Source: an uncultured Pseudomonadales bacterium
GTDB lineage: Bacteria; Pseudomonadota; Gammaproteobacteria; Pseudomonadales; Cellvibrionaceae
DNA length: 64,000 bases
Assembly: GCA_947487765.1 (NCBI GenBank)
Contig: CANKXO010000001.1
Location: 496,001 to 560,000 of the forward strand
Direction: 5' to 3'
Shown in pieces: positions 37,342-45,302 of this stretch. The notes beneath the pieces are model-generated. The model made no database searches and was not told the origin of the DNA. It saw only the letters and a list, made by a program, of their open reading frames with translations. Both the position numbers and the translations under genes were made by a program. The number at the start of each line of letters is the position of its first letter. The stretch's first letter is position 1.

Positions 37342-38118
37342 CTAAATTACATTCCATGATGTATACGAAGGTGGGCGGATAGGCATAGAAGTCAATTTTT
37401 TCTTGTAAGACTGTATGCTGTGTTCTTTATAGTTTAAAAAATTACCCACGGCAACGGCAGAAATACGATGATCAATAAGCAATTTTTTTAATTGGTCAGT
37501 ATTATTTAATCCGCCAAATATGATTGCAGGTACATCAATATCGTTTATAAAGGGTAATAAATTAAAATTAAATCCATTTGGTGTGCCTTCATGTTCTTTG
37601 TCTATTATGATCAATTCAGATAAATACTTCTCTTTTAACAGTTTAGCGAGTGATAAGTCCTTCGTTTTTAACTTCTGGGTATTATAATTATACCAACAAG
37701 GTTTTCCTTTTTTATTCATAGCAACAGGAATGCTAGCTAGTACAGCTTGAGTACCCAATGCAGCGGCTATATTGCAGACTTCGGCAGGGTTTGAGTGCAA
37801 TAGTGAATCAATACAGACTCGTTCCGCACCAGATTGTATAACGTTAACAGCCTCTTTAGCAGAGGTAATTCCTCCTGCATAAATAATAGGTGTTGAGATA
37901 TTACAGGCAGATATTTTTTTAATCAGTTCTATATTGGGCCCAGAGTCTGATGATGTTCGGTCAATGTCTTGAATTAAAATTTCATCAGCACCCCATCGAT
38001 CAAGGTTTTCAACTAAACATTCAGGTTTTCCCAAAGGTAAATAATATTGATACCCAAAAGATTGGACGGCTAAGCCTCGCCGTACAGTTACAGTACCAAT
38101 TAGCCTTTTACTAAGCAT
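37342..38118 (-). CDS. HisF-like protein, cyclase site lost
   Basis: A 258-residue beta/alpha barrel of the HisF family, second subunit partner of the HisH-like protein. The phosphate-binding segments are recognisable (PIIYAGGITSAKEAVNVI; PAIIFGGLNN). However the two general acid/base aspartates of histidine-pathway HisF are missing: the first is Thr in IGTVTVRRG and the second is Pro in LASIPVAM. It therefore should not make imidazole glycerol phosphate, and more likely channels ammonia from HisH-like to an amidotransferase, as proposed for the WbpG/HisH/HisF sets in O-antigen loci. The gene overlaps hisH-like by 8 bases. Confidence 0.82.
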   Translation of the reverse strand: MLSKRLIGTVTVRRGLAVQSFGYQYYLPLGKPECLVENLDRWGADEILIQDIDRTSSDSGPNIELIKKISACNISTPIIYAGGITSAKEAVNVIQSGAERVCIDSLLHSNPAEVCNIAAALGTQAVLASIPVAMNKKGKPCWYNYNTQKLKTKDLSLAKLLKEKYLSELIIIDKEHEGTPNGFNFNLLPFINDIDVPAIIFGGLNNTDQLKKLLIDHRISAVAVGNFLNYKEHSIQSYKKKLTSMPIRPPSYTSWNVI

Positions 38119-38722
38119 CTAGTAATCCTTTAATCGTCGAATTCATTAGTTTTAAACCATCAATTTGACTTTTTTCAGGATGAAACTGAAAGCCATATAT
38201 ATTATGTTTATTCACGATGGTAACCACTGAATCATTTAATCGAGTGATTCCGGCGATATAATCTGTTGCGGTTTTAAATTCATAGGAATGATTAAAATAA
38301 AAACTATCACCTTCACTTTTAGAAAGAAACTCATGTGGATGTGGTATTTCCAATGTATTCCAGCCAATATGCCATTGAGGTTTCAAAATAGGTTTGACTT
38401 CACCAGGAATAAGCCCTAATCCAGTGGTATATCCTTGTTCATAAGAAACATCGGCTAACAATTGCATCCCTAAGCAGACGCCGATGATACCTTTTCCTTG
38501 CTGTGCAAACCCTTTGATGTCCTCAACAATATTGAGTTGATCTAATTGCGTCATTGCAGAAGGAAATGCACCAACGCCAGGAATTAACAATAACGATAAG
38601 CGCTTGAAATCTTCTGTCTTTCTAACGAGACAGCTACGAAAACCCAATGTATTAATAGTGCTTCTTACTGAGGTAGTATTACCTGCACCATAGTCGAGAA
38701 TACCTATAATTGCCTTTTTCAC
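38111..38722 (-). CDS. HisH-like glutamine amidotransferase
   Basis: A 203-residue class I glutaminase of the HisH family. The catalytic triad is intact: C83 in GVCLGMQLLA, H181 and E183 in FQFHPEKS. The N-terminus IIGILDYGAGNTTSVRSTIN is typical. It would hydrolyse glutamine and pass ammonia to the HisF-like partner. It overlaps the upstream amidotransferase (4 bases) and hisF-like (8 bases), showing tight coupling. The absence of other histidine genes supports a sugar-modification role. Confidence 0.9.
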   Translation of the reverse strand: MKKAIIGILDYGAGNTTSVRSTINTLGFRSCLVRKTEDFKRLSLLLIPGVGAFPSAMTQLDQLNIVEDIKGFAQQGKGIIGVCLGMQLLADVSYEQGYTTGLGLIPGEVKPILKPQWHIGWNTLEIPHPHEFLSKSEGDSFYFNHSYEFKTATDYIAGITRLNDSVVTIVNKHNIYGFQFHPEKSQIDGLKLMNSTIKGLLDA

Positions 38723-39849
38723 AAGCCAGTACCCACCGTAAAGTTACGTTGAATATTGCCATTAGCTTGTATTGTAAATAGATCCTTATTGACGGAAGAA
38801 TGCACTTTTTCCCAGAATGAAGTAACTGGGATATCGATGAACTGACAAAAACTTTCAATATATTTACTGTCACAACTATGGTCATATTGCTCGATGACTT
38901 CTATGCCTTCACTTCTACTCATTCGCTCTAAGCGAATTTCTTCATTAACATAATCTGTCACTCGCCCAAAACCAAACTTATAGTATTTAATCATTTGGTT
39001 GAGTGTCACCCAATCTTCATCTAATGCGGTGACACCATATAGGTCACCTGTTTTAGAAACATCATCTTCGCGAACCTTTAAACCACTTAAACAGGAATAG
39101 GCCGCATTATTAACCAGTGACCAGTCGCCTAAAAACCAACCAAGGTATACAATTTGAATATTAGCTTTATCAAATTCTTCTAGTGTTGGATAACGATAAG
39201 GAATAAGGTCCCCGATATCTTCGTGCATTTCAAGTATCCAATCCAATGCGCCGCCAGATAGTGTATTCATATTGCGTAAGTTATTGCCATCGTATCCCGC
39301 TTTACCTAGTGTCTTTAAATCGCCTAATTGCAGGCCTGGATTTTCTCCCCATAGAATAAGTGGAATATCATAATCTATTGCCAATTGTGGAACAGAGCTA
39401 AAAAGAGCCAGCTCCGTTGATTTACACCAGTTAGTAAAGCGATTAAAGCTATGTTGCATTAATTTTCTCCAAGTTTCTGGAGCAGGGCAGCTGATAACAC
39501 AATCAAAGCCTAATTCTATTAATGTAGAGATGTTATCAACACCTCTTTCGGTAACTTGTTGAGGAGGATAGGAAAGGCAAGCAAGCAGAGGGTTTAATCC
39601 GAGTTTGTCTCGAACATATAAAGCTTGACGGGTACTATCTTTTCCGCCACTGACGCCAATAATACAATCAAAATTATGTTTAGGTGATTTTGGCGCATCA
39701 TTCACTAAATCTAACAAAATATCATGTCGTTCTTGCCAATCAACCTTTTGTAATTCTTCAAAGTAATGGCAAGCAGGACAAATACCTCTTTCGTTAAATA
39801 TCGTGTTAGGTCGTGTATCCGGCTGTAAACATCGTGTGCAATATTTCAT
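38719..39849 (-). CDS. N-acetyl sugar amidotransferase, canonical PP-loop
   Basis: A 376-residue N-acetyl sugar amidotransferase (WbpG/PseA family). Zinc-type cysteines are C4/C7 and C24/C27, and the canonical PP-loop SGGKDS is at residues 67-72. WGENPGLQLGD and the C-terminal AL-rich region follow the family. It should adenylate the N-acetyl sugar and replace the oxygen with ammonia from HisH/HisF. It has its own short gap (9 bases) to the gene before it and overlaps hisH by 4. Which amidotransferase acts on pseudaminic acid and which on another sugar cannot be decided here. Confidence 0.88.
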   Translation of the reverse strand: MKYCTRCLQPDTRPNTIFNERGICPACHYFEELQKVDWQERHDILLDLVNDAPKSPKHNFDCIIGVSGGKDSTRQALYVRDKLGLNPLLACLSYPPQQVTERGVDNISTLIELGFDCVISCPAPETWRKLMQHSFNRFTNWCKSTELALFSSVPQLAIDYDIPLILWGENPGLQLGDLKTLGKAGYDGNNLRNMNTLSGGALDWILEMHEDIGDLIPYRYPTLEEFDKANIQIVYLGWFLGDWSLVNNAAYSCLSGLKVREDDVSKTGDLYGVTALDEDWVTLNQMIKYYKFGFGRVTDYVNEEIRLERMSRSEGIEVIEQYDHSCDSKYIESFCQFIDIPVTSFWEKVHSSVNKDLFTIQANGNIQRNFTVGTGL

Positions 39850-39858
39850 TGTTAGTTT

Positions 39859-40752
39859 TTATGTAGAAAAGTTTCTCAAGTGGATAATATCATTATGAGG
39901 CAGTAAACAAGCTGGAGCAGTTGGAGGTAATGAAGAAATTACTTTTTTCTCTACCGCTAAAGCAACGACCATTGCATATGTTTGGCATCCTACAACAATG
40001 TCTGCTCCAGCTATTAACTTAGCTAGGGATGATGATTCATCTATTTTAATACTGATTGATGAATGTATTTTAATTAACTCATTGTATTTTCCGTTAGCGT
40101 CGGATGGGTGAGGTTTTATACATACAGTGAAGTTGCCTTTAATTTCCAGCTTGTTAATATTATTCACAAAAAAATTAAATGCTTGAATCTCACCAGGTAA
40201 AGAACTGTTTCCCCATTCTTCTCTTATAGGCTCCATTACAAATAATATAAAAGTATTCTGTTTTTGATTATCGATATGTATAGATTCTATTTTATTTTTC
40301 TGGAGTTCAATGTAATCATTAGTTTTTAAAACTATTGGAATAGTAGGAAATAGTTGTTGAGCTTGTTTCCGGGCATACGCATCAACAACCCAAATTTCAT
40401 TGGGTAATAGTTGTTGGCCGTTTCTACTAAAGCGCTCTAGGTAATTACACCAGTGATCAATTACGGCAATAGTTTTAATATTTTGATTTAATGCCATTTC
40501 TCTTGCCTTGTGCTCAAGAGGTGATGCCCAACCAGTTCCAGATATTAATAATTCAATACCGTCAAAGAAGTCGCCAGTTAACATCTGATTAAAAAATGAT
40601 GAATTTAATTCTCTATAAATAACTTCGGCAGGTCCCTCAAAGCAAATTTTCACAGAGCTACTTTTAAAGAGGCCTTTTTGCAGCCACGCAATGATATGAT
40701 TTGCAGAGCCTGCATCATGAGCAACTATCGCGATATTTTTATCCTTGATCAC
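39859..40752 (-). CDS. Unrecognised GT-B-like protein in the glycan operon
   Basis: A 297-residue protein I cannot assign firmly. IAIVAHDAGSANHIIAWLQK opens it as a Rossmann-like domain. The C-terminal half has TVCIKPHPSDANGKYNELIK and IAGADIVVGCQTYAMVVALA, a pattern shared by GT-B glycosyltransferases and sugar 2-epimerase-like proteins (nucleotide binding around the KPHP and AD(I/V)VVG stretches). No signal peptide or membrane segment is seen. It could be a transferase, an epimerase-type hydrolase, or a protein specific to amidino-sugar pathways. Position between the GNAT and the amidotransferase suggests a link to these. Confidence 0.5.
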   Translation of the reverse strand: MIKDKNIAIVAHDAGSANHIIAWLQKGLFKSSSVKICFEGPAEVIYRELNSSFFNQMLTGDFFDGIELLISGTGWASPLEHKAREMALNQNIKTIAVIDHWCNYLERFSRNGQQLLPNEIWVVDAYARKQAQQLFPTIPIVLKTNDYIELQKNKIESIHIDNQKQNTFILFVMEPIREEWGNSSLPGEIQAFNFFVNNINKLEIKGNFTVCIKPHPSDANGKYNELIKIHSSISIKIDESSSLAKLIAGADIVVGCQTYAMVVALAVEKKVISSLPPTAPACLLPHNDIIHLRNFST

Positions 40753-40761
40753 AAATTCTCT

Positions 40762-41322
40762 CTAATGTTTCTTACTAAAACTTGCAAAATGAACAATATC
40801 ATGGGGTGTATCATCGATTAACTCTTGTTTAATACGAATACCATCTGGTTGCATTCCTGCTTTTTTCATAATGGCCACCATTGCCTGATTACATGACAGT
40901 GTACCTCCTGTCACTTTTCTGACGTTTGTTTCATTTAGCAAGAGTGTTAACAGCAATATCCATGCCTCTTTAGCAATACCTTTCCCTTGATATGATTGAT
41001 TCCCAATCAGGATACCGATATCAGCTGTTCGATGGTGGATGTTAATATATGCAGTCATAGTGCCAATAAGCGCGTTATCGTTTTTATTTTTAATGGCTAA
41101 AAAGAATGCAGAAGAATTGTGAAATGACTGAAAATAATCGAGGCAGCTTTTTATAGAATGTTGCTTAAATCGTTGATTACTGTATTTAACAATATCAGGA
41201 TTATTAAGCCAAGAAACATAAGTTTCACTTATATCACTTTCTTCAAATGTAGCTAATTGAATAGTTTGTCCGTAAAGAGGGAAAAGAGCTCGAATATCAT
41301 TAATTTCATCTAGATTAATCAT
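40762..41322 (-). CDS. GNAT-family N-acetyltransferase
   Basis: A 186-residue GNAT enzyme of the RimJ/RimL-like type: IQLATFEESDISETYVSWLN opens the domain, and the acetyl-CoA loop is visible at IGNQSYQGKGIAKEAWILLL (QGKGIA), followed by NVRKVTGGTLSCNQAM. The start is the ATG at 41322, which overlaps the upstream stop as ATGA; the longer frame to 41355 would overlap by 37 bases. It could acetylate the amino sugar made by the aminotransferase before it, or serve as a PseH-type enzyme for the pse pathway, which otherwise has no GNAT. Confidence 0.8.
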   Translation of the reverse strand: MINLDEINDIRALFPLYGQTIQLATFEESDISETYVSWLNNPDIVKYSNQRFKQHSIKSCLDYFQSFHNSSAFFLAIKNKNDNALIGTMTAYINIHHRTADIGILIGNQSYQGKGIAKEAWILLLTLLLNETNVRKVTGGTLSCNQAMVAIMKKAGMQPDGIRIKQELIDDTPHDIVHFASFSKKH

Positions 41323-42614
41323 ACGTAGTCTCTTAAATGTATTAGATTGCTCCATACTTTTTTGAAACTTCCTACAATTAGATCAATATCATCAATGGAT
41401 AAATCGTAAACACATAGGCCAAATCCTAAATAGTGATTTTCATTAATATTTTCAGCAACGGGGCAGATACCTTTTTGATAGCTGACATCTCTGTGACAGA
41501 TTTCTGAAGTCCAAGGAAACCCTTTGGAGCCGTAGGCGATCTTCTTTTGATACATCGGGAGTAAGTGTAGATTTTGGTAATGAGTACTAACCATTACGCC
41601 TTCCGCTTGTAATGCTTTGGCAATTAGATCTCTATGACAGCCGATGACATTAGGGTCTACTAATAAGGGAAACATATAATATGCGTGAGTACATTCAGGC
41701 TTTACAATAGGAACTTGTAATCCAGGTAAATGACGTAAACCATCAGCAAGATGATTGGCAAGTTGTTGGCGAGAGTGAATAAAACCAGGTAGTTTTTTTA
41801 ATTGTTCAATCCCAATGGCACATTCAATTTCTCCAAGCCGAAAATTATACCCAATCATATTATTTAAATTATCAATGCCACGATCTCCAACGACAGCTTC
41901 CGCATGATTTCGAATCAAACGCATACGTTCTGCTAAATTATCGTCATCTGTTACCAATATTCCTCCTTCTCCAGTATGAATATGTTTATGGTAATTAAGG
42001 CTATATCCACCAATATGGGCAACTGTTCCAGCATATTTTCCTTTATAAGTAGCCCCTGGTGCTTGAGCGCTATCAGAAATTATCTTTAAGTTATGTTTTT
42101 CTGCAATAGACATTAAAGCCGTCATATCTGAAGAATGACCAAAAATATCAACAGCAAGTATGGCTTTAGTATAGGGAGTAATGTTTTTTTCAACTGATAG
42201 CGGATTAATATTGAATGTTTCAGCTTCAATATCGGCAAAAACAGGAATGGCGTTCCAGTGCAGAATAGCAGTTGCACTGGCACACATAGTCCAAGGGCTA
42301 ACAATGACTTCATCTCCCGGCTCAAGGTCTATAGCACCAAGTGCAGCAATAAGACCTGATGTCCATGAATTTACAGTAATAGCGTGTTTAGTGTTGAAGT
42401 ATTTAGCACAAGCTTTTTCGAACTCTCTTACTTTGGGGCCTCCATAAAAATCTTCGTGCCAGCAACCTAAAAACTTTGAAAGTACACCAGTCTTCATTAC
42501 CTCATTAACTGCAATTCTTTCTTCTTCGCCAATACTATTGTAAGGCGAGAATTCTTGAGCGATGGCTTTTGAGCCACCTAGTAATGCTAATTGATTTAAG
42601 GAAGCATCAGACAT
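41319..42614 (-). CDS. DegT/DnrJ/EryC1/StrS aminotransferase (nucleotide-sugar type)
   Basis: A 431-residue PLP enzyme of the DegT/StrS family. The start is the ATG at 42614 (AAGGTG upstream), giving an 8-base overlap. The PLP lysine is K210 in GYSLNYHKHIHTGEGG. The N-terminus with LALLGGSKAI is of the StrS/AHBA-synthase branch, which also uses cyclitols or other keto sugars. It is distinct from the pseC aminotransferase at 47123. It should form an amine on a keto sugar made by an adjacent Gfo/Idh enzyme, then acetylated by the GNAT. This trio resembles the WbpB/WbpE/WbpD order of diamino-sugar pathways. Confidence 0.85.
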   Translation of the reverse strand: MSDASLNQLALLGGSKAIAQEFSPYNSIGEEERIAVNEVMKTGVLSKFLGCWHEDFYGGPKVREFEKACAKYFNTKHAITVNSWTSGLIAALGAIDLEPGDEVIVSPWTMCASATAILHWNAIPVFADIEAETFNINPLSVEKNITPYTKAILAVDIFGHSSDMTALMSIAEKHNLKIISDSAQAPGATYKGKYAGTVAHIGGYSLNYHKHIHTGEGGILVTDDDNLAERMRLIRNHAEAVVGDRGIDNLNNMIGYNFRLGEIECAIGIEQLKKLPGFIHSRQQLANHLADGLRHLPGLQVPIVKPECTHAYYMFPLLVDPNVIGCHRDLIAKALQAEGVMVSTHYQNLHLLPMYQKKIAYGSKGFPWTSEICHRDVSYQKGICPVAENINENHYLGFGLCVYDLSIDDIDLIVGSFKKVWSNLIHLRDYV

Positions 42615-43611
42615 ATTTACATTCACCTTGTTCAGCTATAAGCAATAATTTTTCGCATAATATTTGAGCAGCAAGAGCATTTTCTCCATTACTCAATAGG
42701 GGGGCATTATTTTCGACTTTATCATAAATATTATTTACAGCTTTTTGCATTGATAATTCATAATCACCTTCGTGATAATTGTTCTTATCAAGGACTTTAT
42801 ATCCTGCAAACCGTTTGCTCTCTACTGAGCAGCGCTCTGACCAATATAGACCTCCTTCATGCATAGTTATGATTTTTTCAGAAAAAACTAACTGTAATTC
42901 AAATAACGCATAATCATTAGAGTTTCCTGTAACCAAATGTATTGGTATGTTTTTTTCTGTTAAGAGAACTCCAGGAATAGAGGGATCATTTTTATCGTAA
43001 TCACATACTTTAGGTAGTACCGTTAAAAGTGTCAGTTTCTCAAATAGGTAATTAAGTAAATCAATCATATGAGAACCATTATTTAAAATTCCTTTATTAT
43101 AATAACTTATAACTGAACGCAGAATTCCATGCTCATTAGACGCTATTGATTGTTTTAGGCGAGTGACAGAAGGATCCCAGCGGCGGTTATAATTAACAGC
43201 TAAATATATATTGGCAGATTTACAGTGTGTAATAATTTCTTCAGTTTCTTTAACAGAAGTAGTAATAGGTTTTTCGCAAAAAATTAACTTTGGTTTTAAC
43301 ATTATGCTATTTAATGTATCTTTTTTATGCTGTGATGTAGGGGAGCAAATACTGATGATATCAAATGATAATTGTTCTTTTATCACTTCTTCTAAACTAC
43401 TAAATCCTGTGCTAATGCCCCAGTAATCTTGAAATTTTTTCCGTTTTTTTTCGTTTGGATCCACACAGGCTACTATTATAAATCTATCATCACTAGTATA
43501 AGCACCTGCATGTGTACAAGGAGGAGTGCTTTCTGGCTTTTGTATATCGAAGCCTCCAGCAATATTACCGCAGCCAACAATCAATACAGAGAGAGGAGCT
43601 ATAGATGACAT
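42607..43611 (-). CDS. Gfo/Idh/MocA-family oxidoreductase (copy 1)
   Basis: A 334-residue NAD-dependent sugar oxidoreductase. The Rossmann start is LIVGCGNIAGGFDIQKPEST, and the EKP motif is at LIFCEKPITTSVKETEE. The start ATG at 43611 overlaps the pseI stop by one base (TAATG). The next gene overlaps by 8 bases. It may provide the keto sugar for the aminotransferase that follows, in the style of WbpB. Its relation to copy 2 at 34014 is only at family level. Confidence 0.85.
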   Translation of the reverse strand: MSSIAPLSVLIVGCGNIAGGFDIQKPESTPPCTHAGAYTSDDRFIIVACVDPNEKKRKKFQDYWGISTGFSSLEEVIKEQLSFDIISICSPTSQHKKDTLNSIMLKPKLIFCEKPITTSVKETEEIITHCKSANIYLAVNYNRRWDPSVTRLKQSIASNEHGILRSVISYYNKGILNNGSHMIDLLNYLFEKLTLLTVLPKVCDYDKNDPSIPGVLLTEKNIPIHLVTGNSNDYALFELQLVFSEKIITMHEGGLYWSERCSVESKRFAGYKVLDKNNYHEGDYELSMQKAVNNIYDKVENNAPLLSNGENALAAQILCEKLLLIAEQGECKYV

Positions 43612-44660
43612 TATTCTATTAAGTCCCAAGTAGTAGCTGTACCTCTTACAACATTACGGATTACTTTTTTCCCAATAATTTTTTCTATATGTTTAGGTTG
43701 TAGCCCATAGCCAGGGCGTATACTTTTAATATGATTCTCAGAAATAATTTCGCCAGCTGATATATTTTTCACAAAGTATAATGAACGTCGAAATTTTAAG
43801 TTAGATTTTTCACTAGGTTTTCTATCATAATTTACCTCTCCCAATGCGCTCCATGCAGTTTTTGTATCTCGACATAGAGCTAAAAGGTCGTTTGGTTCCA
43901 TAGAAAAGCTATCATCAGGACCGCCGCCATTGCGATCTAATGTGAAATGCTTTTCTATAATTGCTGAGCCTAGAGCGACACTTGTGATTGCTGTAGTGTT
44001 ATCTAAGGTATGATCCGAAATCCCGGTTACAAGGTTAAATCGTCCGGCCATATCACAAATCGTTTGCAAGTTATAGTCGCCGGCGGGCGCGGGATACCCG
44101 CTGACACAGTGTAATAAAGCCAGTTGCTGGCAGCCATTCTCTTGGGCAATTTCAACAGCTTCAGTAATTTCTTCTATATTAGCCATGCCGGTTGAAATTA
44201 TTAATGGTTTCTTTGTTGCTGCAGCATATTTGATCAATGGTAAGTCTATTGCTTCAAAAGAAGCAATTTTATATGCTGGTGTATTTAAGTCTTCTAGTAA
44301 GTCTATTGCTGTTTTATCGAAGGGAGAGCTGAATAATGTTATTCCGACTTTCCGAGCTTTATCAAATAGAGCTTCATGCCATTCCCATGGAGTATATGCA
44401 GATTGATATAAGTCATATAAGGTTTGCCCAGCCCATAGTCCATCGTTGATTTTGAAGTCGGGAAGATCACTCGCTATCGTAAGAGTATCAGGGGTATACG
44501 TTTGTATTTTAACTGCATCAGCACCCATTGCTTTGGCTTTTTCGATAATCGCCAATGCGGTGTTAATATTTTGATTATGGTTTGCCGACATTTCAGCAAT
44601 AATATACGGTTTGAATCCATCACCGATATTGCAGTTGTCAATTTTAATTGTTTTAGTCAT
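43611..44660 (-). CDS. pseI: Pseudaminic acid synthase PseI
   Basis: A 349-residue nonulosonic acid synthase that condenses phosphoenolpyruvate with the 6-deoxy-diacetamido-altrose. The family signatures are IIAEMSANHNQNINTALAII, VKIQTYTPDTLT, STGMANIEEI, ISDHTLDN and EKHFTLDRNGGGPDDSFSME, the last being PseI-like rather than NeuB-like. The C-terminal SAF domain runs from about residue 285 (KFRRSLYFVKNISAGEII). It overlaps the upstream formyltransferase by 8 bases. It gives the free acid that PseF activates. Confidence 0.9.
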   Translation of the reverse strand: MTKTIKIDNCNIGDGFKPYIIAEMSANHNQNINTALAIIEKAKAMGADAVKIQTYTPDTLTIASDLPDFKINDGLWAGQTLYDLYQSAYTPWEWHEALFDKARKVGITLFSSPFDKTAIDLLEDLNTPAYKIASFEAIDLPLIKYAAATKKPLIISTGMANIEEITEAVEIAQENGCQQLALLHCVSGYPAPAGDYNLQTICDMAGRFNLVTGISDHTLDNTTAITSVALGSAIIEKHFTLDRNGGGPDDSFSMEPNDLLALCRDTKTAWSALGEVNYDRKPSEKSNLKFRRSLYFVKNISAGEIISENHIKSIRPGYGLQPKHIEKIIGKKVIRNVVRGTATTWDLIE

Positions 44661-45300
44661 CTACTGATTTTTCCACATATATATTGTATTTGGAGCCATT
44701 TAAATAGAAAAAAGCAGGGTACCTATTTGGATCACAGATACGTAATAAATCAAATTGCTGCTCAAGCGTTTTATTAGGGTTTAATTCACTATCAGCAAGT
44801 GTTCGTTTAGGGTAGTACGTTGGTTTTTTTGTGAGCGATTGTTCTAATGGTGTTATATGATTAAAGTGTATTAATGCATAATCCATCAGGTTAATTTCAG
44901 CATCAAAAATAATATTGTTAATTTCATCATATAAAGCATGACTTGGTATTTCTACTGGTAATTTTTTCCATATTTTTCCAGTGTCAACGCTATCTTCTGC
45001 TTCCAATAGACTTAAAACAATAGCGGATTTCCCTTCAATAATTTGCCAGATATGAGGACTCCAGCCTCTCCCTTCTGGTAGGTCACTCGCATGAATAATA
45101 AGAGTCTTTTGGTATAGTTGGCGTTGTTTTGGGGTAATGATTTCGGAACAAGAGATTAAAAACAATAAGTCACCACTAGACAGTTCGTTTTGATTTCGTA
45201 CTAATCTAATAGCATGTTTATCATTATTGGTATCTACCCAATCATTTAACTTTTGATTGATGGGATGATTGTTATCAGTGCAAAGTATAGTTATATTCAT
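44653..45300 (-). CDS. Formyltransferase-family protein of the pse operon
   Basis: A 215-residue protein with a truncated formyltransferase domain. LIIHASDLPEGRGWSPHIWQ is the characteristic segment and VDTGKIW has the catalytic-type Asp. The Asn of the N-x-H motif of methionyl-tRNA formyltransferase is replaced (I-I-H). It sits between pseG and pseI, the position held by the acetyltransferase PseH in other clusters. It may place a formyl group on the amine at C4, or process another substituent. The C-terminal 60 residues (PTYYPKRTLADSELNP) resemble those of sugar formyltransferases. The reaction is an inference. Confidence 0.72.
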   Translation of the reverse strand: MNITILCTDNNHPINQKLNDWVDTNNDKHAIRLVRNQNELSSGDLLFLISCSEIITPKQRQLYQKTLIIHASDLPEGRGWSPHIWQIIEGKSAIVLSLLEAEDSVDTGKIWKKLPVEIPSHALYDEINNIIFDAEINLMDYALIHFNHITPLEQSLTKKPTYYPKRTLADSELNPNKTLEQQFDLLRICDPNRYPAFFYLNGSKYNIYVEKSVDD

Positions 45301-45302
45301 TG

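Noticed and set aside
37342-38722. Histidine biosynthesis genes hisH and hisF
   Set aside because: The cyclase aspartates are missing, no other his gene is present and both neighbours are sugar amidotransferases.
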